Below are positions 1 through 6,289 of a DNA stretch of 8,464 nucleotides, piece after piece. Location of the stretch: the NCBI GenBank assembly GCA_947475495.1, contig CANJNX010000022.1, forward strand, positions 1 through 8,464, given 5' to 3'. This stretch comes from Comamonadaceae bacterium. GTDB taxonomy: Bacteria; Pseudomonadota; Gammaproteobacteria; Burkholderiales; Burkholderiaceae_C. The notes under the pieces are model-generated. The model was not told the origin of the DNA. It worked only from the letters and a program-made list of their open reading frames with translations, and ran no database searches. Every line of letters begins with the position of its first letter. Within the stretch, counting starts at the first letter, position 1. The translations under genes were made by a program, and so were the position numbers.

Positions 1-916
1 ATGATTTGCGAATGATCTCGGCTTTGACCGGTGCATCGTCGTCGTGAACGATGTCATCGGCACGCAGCAGCACATCGCATTCCCCCAAAGCAAACGTGCT
101 GGGCAGTGGGCATTCGGCCACGTCGACCAAGTCACCCATGGGGGTGTGCACCACCACTTGCTTGTTTTTCTCACTCAGTGTGGCATGTGTAAAAACACCA
201 TGGCCAATGAACTCGGCCACAAAGCGCGTGGCAGGTCGGTGGTAGAGCGTGTAGGCATCGTCCCACTGGTGCAAACGTCCGTCAGACATGACGCCAATCA
301 CATCACCAATGGCAAAAGCTTCCATTTGGTCGTGCGTGACAAACAAGGCGGTAGTTTGTGCTTCTTTCAAAATGCCGCGCACTTCCAAAGCCAAGCGCTC
401 GCGCAGTTCCACATCCAAGTTAGAAAACGGCTCGTCGAGCAGCAAGAGCTGCGGCTTGGGCGCCAAGGCGCGGGCCAAGGCCACCCGCTGCTGTTGGCCA
501 CCGGACAAGGCATGGGGAAAACGCTGTGCGCTGGAGCTCAAGCCAACCAAAGCCAAGACCTCGCGCACACGCGCTTCGCGCTCGGAGCGTGGCAGCTTGT
601 GCAAACCAAAGCCCACGTTGTCGTGCACGCTCAAATGGGGAAAGAGGGCGTAGTCTTGGAACACCATGCCAATGCGGCGCGCTTCGGGTGCCACATGCAC
701 GGAGGAATTGCTCACCACGGATTGGGCCAAACGAATGTCACCGGCACTGGCACGCTCCAGACCGGCCACCGCGCGTAACAGCGTCGTTTTACCGCAGCCC
801 GAAGGGCCAATGAGCACGCCCATTTCGCCGGCATGCAGGCCCAAGCTCACGCGGTCCACCGAGGGGTGGCTGCGTTCTGGGTAGCTGACAGAGAGCTGGG
901 CAACATCTAAAAACAT
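1..916 (-). CDS. fbpC: Ferric iron ABC transporter ATP-binding protein (C-terminus off the left edge)
   Basis: Cytoplasmic ATPase that would drive import of Fe3+ through the permease encoded divergently. The minus-strand frame stays open for 305 codons from the ATG at 916 to the window edge. Visible: Walker A GPSGCGKTT (residues 37-45), Q-loop Gln87 in VFQDY, signature LSGGQQQR (137-144), Walker B LLLLDEP (157-163), D-loop SNLD (165-168) and H-loop His195 in THDQ. The part after about residue 235 would be the start of the regulatory C-terminal domain of the FbpC/PotA/MalK type. Family members are about 350 residues, so roughly 45 are missing. The ATG at 916 is favoured because ABC ATPases begin just this far before Walker A. 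An upstream ATG at 924 is out of frame and meets a stop at once. No Shine-Dalgarno is visible. The assignment to iron rather than another substrate rests on the adjacent permease and the Fur-controlled binding protein; the family also serves polyamines, sulfate and others. Confidence 0.93.
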   Translation of the reverse strand, partial: MFLDVAQLSVSYPERSHPSVDRVSLGLHAGEMGVLIGPSGCGKTTLLRAVAGLERASAGDIRLAQSVVSNSSVHVAPEARRIGMVFQDYALFPHLSVHDNVGFGLHKLPRSEREARVREVLALVGLSSSAQRFPHALSGGQQQRVALARALAPKPQLLLLDEPFSNLDVELRERLALEVRGILKEAQTTALFVTHDQMEAFAIGDVIGVMSDGRLHQWDDAYTLYHRPATRFVAEFIGHGVFTHATLSEKNKQVVVHTPMGDLVDVAECPLPSTFALGECDVLLRADDIVHDDDAPVKAEIIRKS

Positions 917-973
917 CAGGCCATTGTAGAGATGGCGGTGCACCGTGCCCTGAGCGTCTACCTACAATGCCGC
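917..973. promoter_or_regulatory. Divergent fbpC/fbpB promoter region with mirrored -10-like motifs
   Basis: The 57 bp between the two start codons contain a perfect 8-bp inverted repeat: CATTGTAG (922-929) and CTACAATG (962-969). Each arm supplies a TACAAT hexamer (5 of 6 matches to the sigma-70 -10 consensus). The plus-strand hexamer (963-968) ends 5 bp before the fbpB ATG and the minus-strand one (928-923) ends 6 bp before the fbpC ATG. This is the spacing at which transcription would begin at or next to the A of each ATG, giving leaderless mRNAs. Neither gene has a Shine-Dalgarno. The corresponding -35 positions are poor (GCACCG on plus, AGGGCA on minus, both at 17-bp spacing), so activator dependence or weak promoters are possible. 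No Fur box is seen here. The motifs are read directly; promoter function is inferred. Confidence 0.5.
936..945. promoter_or_regulatory. Perfect 10-bp palindrome, possible operator
   Basis: CGGTGCACCG is identical to its reverse complement and lies between the two divergent -10-like motifs. On the plus strand it would overlap the -35 position of the fbpB promoter; on the minus strand it would lie in the -10/-35 spacer of the fbpC promoter. A dimeric regulator bound here could act on both genes. The regulator is unknown, and a 10-bp palindrome can also occur by chance. Confidence 0.3.
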
Positions 974-2593
974 ATGGTTTTGAGCTCCCGCTTCTTTTTT
1001 CGCTGTGTGTTGGCCGTGCTGGCTTTGCTATTGGCACTGCCGGTGTTGACCGTGCTTTTTTCTTGGGCGCAGTGGAACACGGCTTCGGCCAACATCTTGG
1101 CGGAGATGGCCAACACGGTATTGCCCGACTATGTGGGCACCTCTTTGCTGGTGTGCGTTTTGGTGAGCGTGGGCGTGGTGAGCTTGGGTACGGTGTCGGC
1201 GGCAGCGGTGACGCTGTTTGACTTTCCAATGCGCCGCAGTTTGGAGTGGGCCCTGCTCTTGCCTCTGGCCATGCCCGCCTATGTGGTGGCCTATGCCTAC
1301 ACCGACTATCTGCAATTCAGCGGCCCACTGCAAACCGGTATTCGTGCAGCGTTTGGCCTGGAAGGACGCGTTTTCCCCGAGGTCCGCAATATCTGGGGCG
1401 CGGCCTGTGTCTTCACCCTTGCGCTGTATCCCTATGTGTATTTGCTGGCGCGCACTGCGCTGTCGGAGCGTGCCAACCATTTGATGGAAGCCGCCCGTTT
1501 ACTTGGCGCACCGCTGTCACGGCGCATCCTGCGTGTGGCTTTGCCGCTGGCGCGCCCTGCGATTGCGGCTGGCACGGCCTTGGCCTTGATGGAAACATTG
1601 GCTGACTTTGGTGTGTCAAGCTACTTTGGGATTCAAACCTTTACCGCTGGTATTTACAAAGCGTGGTTGGTGATGGACAACCGAATCGCTGCAGCCCAGC
1701 TGGCCACTTTTCTTTTGCTCGTGGTCGTGGTTTTGTTGGCGGCTGAACAACGCGCCCAATCGCGTTTGCGTTTTTCTATCGCCAGCGTGGACCGCCATGG
1801 CAGCGAGTCGCAAGCGTTGCGCTTACGGGGGTTGTCTGCCGCGCTGGCGTGGACGCTGTGCGTTCTGCCTGTACTGTTCGGTTTCGTGTTGCCCGTGCTC
1901 TTTATGTTGCGCGCATTGCTGCAAGGCGATAGCGTGATGGATTTGCCTTGGGACCGGTTTTTGCAATGGTCTATCAACAGTGTGTCCTTGGGTGGAATCA
2001 CCGCATTGCTCGCTGTGGGCGCTGCATTGCTGCTCGCTGCACAAGCCCGCTTACATCCCAACTGGCTGACGCGCCAAGTGATGGGTGTGGTGGGCCTGGG
2101 CTACGCCGTACCAGGCGCGGTGATTGTGGTGGGCTTGCTGATTCCGGTGGGCTGGGTGCAAGCCACATGGCCGCAGTCGGGCGCAGGATTTTGGCTTACC
2201 GCCACGGTGATGGGTTTGGTGTGGGCGTATCTGGTGCGCTTTGTCGCTGTGGCTTTGCAATCGGTGCAAAGCGGCTATGCGCGTGTCCCAGCTTCTCTCG
2301 ACGACAGCGCCCGCATGCTGGGCACTTCAGGTTTTGCGCTGCTGCGGCGTGTGCATTGGCCTTTACTCAAAAAGCCCTTGGCAGTGGCCACGCTGCTGGT
2401 GCTGGTGGATGTGATGAAAGAGCTCCCTGCCACCTTGGTGCTGCGCCCTTTCAACACCGATACCCTGGCCGTCATGGCCTACCAACTGGCCCGCGACGAG
2501 CGCTTGGGCGAGGCCGCTTTGCCTTCCTTGGCCTTGGTGCTGGTGAGTTTGCTGCCGGTCATCTTGCTGAGCCGAACGCTGCGCCGCAACTGA
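974..2593 (+). CDS. fbpB: Ferric iron ABC transporter, two-domain permease
   Basis: Inner-membrane channel of the iron importer, about 539 residues, in which two permease halves are fused, as is usual for FbpB/SfuB/HitB. Many hydrophobic segments run through both halves. Each half has the cytoplasmic EAA-type loop that docks on the ATPase: EAARLLGAPLSRRI (from about residue 172) with the following LPLARPAI, and DDSARMLGTSGF (from about residue 443) with WPLLKKPL. The C-terminal stretch with ELPATLVLRPF and DTLAVMAYQLARDE is typical of the family. The frame is open up to an ATG at 932, but that start would add 14 polar residues and take in most of the divergent promoter. The ATG at 974 puts the first membrane segment (SRFFFRCVLAVLALLLALPV) right at the N-terminus, as expected, and is preferred. 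No Shine-Dalgarno precedes either. Full length and intact. It lies divergent to its ATPase partner and upstream of the binding-protein gene. Confidence 0.93.
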   Translation: MVLSSRFFFRCVLAVLALLLALPVLTVLFSWAQWNTASANILAEMANTVLPDYVGTSLLVCVLVSVGVVSLGTVSAAAVTLFDFPMRRSLEWALLLPLAMPAYVVAYAYTDYLQFSGPLQTGIRAAFGLEGRVFPEVRNIWGAACVFTLALYPYVYLLARTALSERANHLMEAARLLGAPLSRRILRVALPLARPAIAAGTALALMETLADFGVSSYFGIQTFTAGIYKAWLVMDNRIAAAQLATFLLLVVVVLLAAEQRAQSRLRFSIASVDRHGSESQALRLRGLSAALAWTLCVLPVLFGFVLPVLFMLRALLQGDSVMDLPWDRFLQWSINSVSLGGITALLAVGAALLLAAQARLHPNWLTRQVMGVVGLGYAVPGAVIVVGLLIPVGWVQATWPQSGAGFWLTATVMGLVWAYLVRFVAVALQSVQSGYARVPASLDDSARMLGTSGFALLRRVHWPLLKKPLAVATLLVLVDVMKELPATLVLRPFNTDTLAVMAYQLARDERLGEAALPSLALVLVSLLPVILLSRTLRRN

Positions 2594-2613
2594 ACGCAGG
2601 CGGCAAATCCTGC

Positions 2614-2631
2614 GCCCTTGGCAAGGGCTTT
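2614..2631 (+). terminator. Weak terminator-like hairpin after fbpB
   Basis: Twenty bases after the fbpB stop, GCCCTT (2614-2619) and AAGGGC (2623-2628) form a perfect 6-bp stem around the loop GGC, followed by only three T residues and then AA. The stem is good but the T-tract is short, so it may only attenuate readthrough from fbpB into fbpA. Its position just before the separate Fur-box promoter of fbpA supports a partial transcript boundary. Confidence 0.45.
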
Positions 2632-2640
2632 AAGGCCGTC

Positions 2641-2665
2641 TCAAATGATAATGATTCGCATTTGA
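2641..2665 (+). promoter_or_regulatory. Fur box (iron-responsive operator) of fbpA
   Basis: The core GATAATGATTCGCATTTGA (2647-2665) matches the classic 19-bp Fur consensus GATAATGATAATCATTATC at 13 positions, with the whole left half GATAATGAT identical. The core lies in a larger dyad: TCAAATG (2641-2647) and CATTTGA (2659-2665) are perfect 7-bp inverted arms around an 11-bp centre. A -10-like hexamer TATACT (2668-2673) follows directly, so bound Fe-Fur would cover the -35 region and repress fbpA when iron is plentiful. No good -35 hexamer is visible. The match is read from sequence; Fur binding is inferred from the well-known consensus and the function of the downstream gene. Confidence 0.82.
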
Positions 2666-2676
2666 TCTATACTGCA

Positions 2677-2696
2677 TCCAAGATATTTAACTTGGA
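2677..2696 (+). repeat. Inverted repeat overlapping the fbpA Shine-Dalgarno
   Basis: TCCAAG (2677-2682) and CTTGGA (2691-2696) are perfect 6-bp inverted arms around the AT-rich loop ATATTTAA. The right arm includes most of GGAG (2694-2697), the fbpA ribosome binding site, which lies 7 nt before the ATG. In RNA the hairpin would hide the site. However, if the TATACT at 2668-2673 is the -10, transcription would start near 2680 and part of the left arm would be missing, so the repeat might be a DNA operator or chance. Confidence 0.35.
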
Positions 2697-2704
2697 GTCG
2701 CTTC

Positions 2705-3760
2705 ATGCGCCGCAACCTCACTGTTTTGTCATTAGCCATTTATGCAGTTGCCACGGGCTTGTTCAGCTCGCCGGTCCTGGCCGATGATCACGTCATCAAC
2801 CTGTACTCCGCCCGCCACTACCCCACCGACGAATTGCTTTACAGCGACTTCACCAAAGCCACGGGTATCAAAATCAACCGCGTCGACTCCGATGACGCGG
2901 GCATCATCGCCCGCCTGAAGGCCGAAGGCAGCGCCTCACCCGCAGACCTGATCTTGTTGGTGGACGCCGCCCGCTTGTGGCGCGGCGAGGTAGACGGCAT
3001 GTTCTTGCCCGTCAATTCCAAAACCTTAGAAGCCGCCATTCCTGCAACACTGCGCTCCAAACCCACCAAGGACGGAACCGCATGGTTTGGTCTGTCCACT
3101 CGTGCGCGCGTAGTGGTGTACGACAAACTCAAAATCAAACGTGAAGACGTAGACACCTACGAAGAATTGGGAGACCCCAAAAACAAAGGCAAGCTGTGCA
3201 TCCGCTCGGGCTCCCACCCCTACAACCTGAGTCTGTTTGGCGCGATGACCGAACACCTCGGCGTTGAAAAGACCGAGGCTTGGCTCAAAGGCATGGTCGA
3301 CAACATGGCCCGCGCTCCCAAGGGTGGTGACACCGACCAAATCAAAGCCGTGGCCAGCGGCGAGTGCGGCATTGCCGTATCCAACACCTATTACTTGGCG
3401 CGCTTGATGCGCTCCACCAACCCCGCCGACATAGCAGTGATGGAGCGCGTGGGCGTGGTGTTTCCGAACCAACAAAGCTGGGGTACGCATGTGAATGTGG
3501 CCGGAGGTGCAGTAGCGCGTTACTCCAAAAACCAAGCCAACGCCGTGAAGTTTTTGGAATACCTGATTAGCCCCGCAGCACAAAACCACTTTGCTAACGG
3601 CAACAACGAGTGGCCCGTGGTGCAAGGCTTGAAGCTGGATAACCCCGCCCTCCAAGCCATGACGGGCGGAAGTTTCAAAAGTGAGCTCTTACCGATTCGC
3701 ATCGTAGGGATGAACCAAATCAAGGTCCAGCAGATGTTGGACCGCGTCGGCTTCAAGTAA
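2705..3760 (+). CDS. fbpA: Periplasmic ferric iron-binding protein of the ABC importer
   Basis: Captures Fe3+ in the periplasm and delivers it to the FbpB/FbpC complex. The 351 residues match the family's usual 330-350. A signal peptide is clear: basic MRRN, a hydrophobic core, and a likely cut after PVLA (residue 26). The mature protein begins with the INLYSARHYPTD motif of the FutA/FbpA/IdiA group. Candidate metal ligands by analogy are Tyr34, His38 and Tyr39 in YSARHY, Tyr173 in SGSHPYN, and the paired Tyr229-Tyr230 in NTYYLARL, the hallmark double tyrosine. The ATG has a good Shine-Dalgarno (GGAG, 7-nt spacing), one of only two strong ones in the window, fitting an abundant binding protein. 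It has its own Fur box upstream, apart from the fbpB/fbpC promoter region, so it can be expressed in excess over the membrane components. Fe3+ is the likely substrate; whether Fe2+ can also bind, as discussed for FutA-like proteins, cannot be read from sequence. Confidence 0.95.
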   Translation: MRRNLTVLSLAIYAVATGLFSSPVLADDHVINLYSARHYPTDELLYSDFTKATGIKINRVDSDDAGIIARLKAEGSASPADLILLVDAARLWRGEVDGMFLPVNSKTLEAAIPATLRSKPTKDGTAWFGLSTRARVVVYDKLKIKREDVDTYEELGDPKNKGKLCIRSGSHPYNLSLFGAMTEHLGVEKTEAWLKGMVDNMARAPKGGDTDQIKAVASGECGIAVSNTYYLARLMRSTNPADIAVMERVGVVFPNQQSWGTHVNVAGGAVARYSKNQANAVKFLEYLISPAAQNHFANGNNEWPVVQGLKLDNPALQAMTGGSFKSELLPIRIVGMNQIKVQQMLDRVGFK

Positions 3761-3801
3761 ACGGTATATTCACCCTTCCCTTCTGATGTGTACCGTTCCG
3801 C

Positions 3802-5931
3802 TTGACCTCTATTGTCCTGTCCACCCTCGCCTCCCAACTTGAACAACGCGCCATAGAGACGTTTGACAACGTCGTAGGCAGCACCACGGGTTTTCGTATT
3901 CGCCCCGGCCAACACGCCATGGCGCAGTGCATTGCACAAACACTCAGCCGAGCCGATCTAGGCGATGCGGACCAGCCCCTCAAAGCCATTGCAGTGATTC
4001 AGGCGGGAACGGGCGTGGGCAAATCAGCTGCGTATGCCAGCACCGCCATTGCCATGGCCTTGGAGCGAAAAACACGGGTGGTAATCTCCACTGCCACCGT
4101 GGCACTGCAAGAGCAGCTCATGCAAAAAGACCTCCCTGCGCTGGCCGCAGTGATGGAGCAGCCCTTTCTTTATGCTTTAGCGAAAGGCCGCGGCCGTTAT
4201 GTTTGTAAGGTCAAACTCGAACGTCTGGTCGGTGTAGGCGGTGTTGAAGAAGATATGTTTGAAGAAGCGTTCCCAATGGCAGCGCTGGCAACGGCCAGCC
4301 AGGAGGCCCTAGAGGAGCGCCGCACCCGGTTGTATGAAAACATGGCCCATCTTCTGGCCAACGCAAGCTGGGACGGCGACCGCGATAGCCTTAGCGACGC
4401 ACCTAACCCCAGCGACTGGGCGACAGTGGCCGCTGAGCGCCATACCTGTACAGCCCGCCATTGCCCGCGTTACCGCGAATGCAGTTACTACAACGCGCGC
4501 ACCAAACTCTCTGAAGCCCATGTGATCGTCGCCAACCACGACTTGGTGCTTGCTTCTTTGGGAATGAAAACGCTGCCTGAACTTGACAATTGTTTGGTGG
4601 TGTTTGACGAAGGCCACCACCTCCCCGCGGTTGCCTTGGACCAATTTAGCAGCGCGATGGATGTCACGAGTCTGCGCTGGCTCGACAAATTACCGAAAAT
4701 TTTGCAAGACGTCAGCAGCGCCTTGCAATTGGTATTGACCGAAGACGTCACCACGGTGGCGAGCCAACTGAAAGTGGCGCTCAATCAAATTGCCCGACTC
4801 GCCCTGGACCTCGTTCACGCCAGCACCCAAGGCAAAGACGGAACGCTGCGTTTTGCCCATGGGGTTTTGCCTGAGGCCTTGACCGAACCGGTCCGCTTGA
4901 TCCATGCCCAAGCGCTGGGTCTTTCTAAGGCATTGGAAGCACTTGGGGCCGAAGTGAAAAACGTGGCCAAAGAAGACCCCAGCCAAGGGCTGCAATGCGC
5001 CCAGCTTTACGCCAAACTCGGTGCTTTGGCGCCCAAGCTTGGCAGCGTGGTCTCTACGTCCGAGTTGCTGCTTGAGCACGGCGCACAGCCGCTGGCCAAA
5101 TGGTTGCAATGCCAAAGCGAAAACGGATTTTTAGTCCTCACGGCCCATGCCTGCCCCATGGTTCCAGGCGACTTGCTGCGCCAATTTTTATGGAGCCAGG
5201 TTCGCGCTGCGGTGGTGACTTCGGCGTCGCTGACCAGCTGTGGAAGCTTTGATTATTTTTTACAAGAAGCGGGCTTGTCCAACAACGCCAATGTGACCAC
5301 CTTGGAAGTAGAGAGTCCTTTTGACTACGCGGTTCAAGGCACGCTCACGGTGGTTCATACCCTGGCCGAGCCTAAAAATGCGGATGCCTACACAGCGGAG
5401 ATGGTTGGCTATTTGATGCAAGACCTGGCAAAAGTCGAGCACGGGGCGCTCGTTTTATTTACCTCTCGGGCGCAAATGCGCTCTGCCATAGACGCCGTTC
5501 CATCGGCTTTGCGCGAAGCGGTCTTGGTTCAAGGCGTGATGTCACGTGCGCGTTTGATAGCCACCCACACGGCGCGCGTGGAATCGGGCTTTGCGTCGAT
5601 TTTGTTTGGCTTGCAATCGTTTGGTGAAGGCTTGGACTTGCCAGGCGCGCTGTGTGAAACCGTTTTTATTGCCAAGCTGCCATTTGCACCGCCCTCCGAA
5701 CCCGTTGACGAAGCCCGCGCCGAATGGTTGCGCAAAGTGGGACGCGATCCCTTCAGTGAACTGGTGATTCCTGCCACCGGAATCAAACTACTGCAGTGGA
5801 CTGGCCGCGCCATTCGCACGGAAGAAGACCGCGCGCAGGTGATTTGCTATGACAAGCGTCTGATCCTACAAAGCTACGGCAAGCGCATGCTCCAAGGCTT
5901 ACCGCCGTACCAGTTTTTAGAACGACGGTAA
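3802..5931 (+). CDS. dinG: ATP-dependent DNA helicase DinG (Fe-S, XPD-like, superfamily 2)
   Basis: Cytoplasmic 5'-3' DNA helicase with roles in DNA repair and in resolving R-loops and stalled forks. At 709 residues it is close to E. coli DinG (about 716) and longer than its paralogue YoaA. Visible: Walker A QAGTGVGKS (67-75), motif Ia STATVALQEQL, four Fe-S cysteines Cys135, Cys216, Cys221 and Cys227 with the family spacing C-x4-C-x5-C for the last three, ANHDL (244-248), the DEGH box (269-272, the DinG version of DEAH), TSASL (473-477), and motif VI QWTGRAIR (665-672). The Fe-S cluster and ATPase sites look complete. The start is uncertain: an in-frame stop lies at 3784-3786, the TTG at 3802 is the only usual start codon before Met40 (3919), and no Shine-Dalgarno is seen. 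Met40 would cut into the conserved RPGQ region, so TTG is chosen. No LexA-type CTG-N10-CAG box is visible upstream, so SOS control is not supported here. Confidence 0.93.
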   Translation: MTSIVLSTLASQLEQRAIETFDNVVGSTTGFRIRPGQHAMAQCIAQTLSRADLGDADQPLKAIAVIQAGTGVGKSAAYASTAIAMALERKTRVVISTATVALQEQLMQKDLPALAAVMEQPFLYALAKGRGRYVCKVKLERLVGVGGVEEDMFEEAFPMAALATASQEALEERRTRLYENMAHLLANASWDGDRDSLSDAPNPSDWATVAAERHTCTARHCPRYRECSYYNARTKLSEAHVIVANHDLVLASLGMKTLPELDNCLVVFDEGHHLPAVALDQFSSAMDVTSLRWLDKLPKILQDVSSALQLVLTEDVTTVASQLKVALNQIARLALDLVHASTQGKDGTLRFAHGVLPEALTEPVRLIHAQALGLSKALEALGAEVKNVAKEDPSQGLQCAQLYAKLGALAPKLGSVVSTSELLLEHGAQPLAKWLQCQSENGFLVLTAHACPMVPGDLLRQFLWSQVRAAVVTSASLTSCGSFDYFLQEAGLSNNANVTTLEVESPFDYAVQGTLTVVHTLAEPKNADAYTAEMVGYLMQDLAKVEHGALVLFTSRAQMRSAIDAVPSALREAVLVQGVMSRARLIATHTARVESGFASILFGLQSFGEGLDLPGALCETVFIAKLPFAPPSEPVDEARAEWLRKVGRDPFSELVIPATGIKLLQWTGRAIRTEEDRAQVICYDKRLILQSYGKRMLQGLPPYQFLERR

Positions 5932-5935
5932 TCCC

Positions 5936-6283
5936 TTACTTTGTCACTGCTTCTAAGCAGGCGCCTTGCGATGAGGCCATTCCCCGGAAGTCGCTCGTCC
6001 AAAGCAGGGATTGGGTGTGAATTTGAATGCGTTCGTTGTCAATGGCGGTCAGAATAACGGGGCCATCGCTTGCAAAGGCGAACACCGGTAAGCCATCAAT
6101 GTGAACCGACACAGGCTGTTTGTTTTGGAATCGAATATCAACCTGTCGATTCCAAATACTTCGCGCAGGAAGGTAAAAAGCGGCGCAGGTGAACTGTTTG
6201 CTTTTCACTGCGCTTGCAAGTGCGAAAGAAGAAGCCAGCAGCAGTCCTGTGATGAAAGCTAGCAACAGACCCATCGATCGCAT
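5936..6283 (-). CDS. Small exported protein of unknown function
   Basis: I do not recognise this 115-residue protein. It has a convincing signal peptide: Met-Arg-Ser, a long hydrophobic core (GLLLAFITGLLLASSFALA) and an AxA-type site giving a cut after about residue 25. The mature part is about 90 residues, rich in short alternating hydrophobic/polar stretches that suggest beta strands, with exactly two cysteines (Cys33 near its start, Cys109 near its end) that could form a disulfide in the periplasm. No lipobox, membrane anchor or catalytic motif is evident. The start lies 6 bp after the stop of the adenosine kinase gene with no Shine-Dalgarno, so it is probably the last gene of that operon, translated by coupling. 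Met4 (6274) is an alternative start and gives nearly the same signal peptide. Its end faces dinG with a 4-bp gap. It is supported as real by the signal peptide, the operon position and the absence of any other gene there. Confidence 0.75.
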   Translation of the reverse strand: MRSMGLLLAFITGLLLASSFALASAVKSKQFTCAAFYLPARSIWNRQVDIRFQNKQPVSVHIDGLPVFAFASDGPVILTAIDNERIQIHTQSLLWTSDFRGMASSQGACLEAVTK

Positions 6284-6289
6284 AGGGAT

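Noticed and set aside
44..778. A 244-codon plus-strand open frame
   Set aside because: It is antisense to fbpC, whose minus-strand frame carries every ABC ATPase motif. The plus-strand product has no recognisable domain and is rich in His/Gln, typical of a shadow frame.
932..973. Earlier ATG start for the permease (932)
   Set aside because: It would add 14 residues unlike an FbpB N-terminus, would lie within the divergent promoter region, and has no ribosome binding site. The ATG at 974 begins directly at the first membrane segment.
1948..2787. A 279-codon plus-strand frame spanning the end of fbpB and the start of fbpA
   Set aside because: It overlaps two well-supported genes and the Fur box, and its product is low in recognisable structure.
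3026..3655. A 209-codon minus-strand frame
   Set aside because: It is antisense to fbpA, which has a signal peptide and ligand tyrosines; the antisense frame is a codon-bias shadow.
5947..5960. CTGCTT-CT-AAGCAG dyad near the convergent ends of dinG and the exported-protein gene, considered as a bidirectional terminator
   Set aside because: There is no T-tract on either strand and it lies within the coding sequence of the exported protein, so terminator function is not supported.
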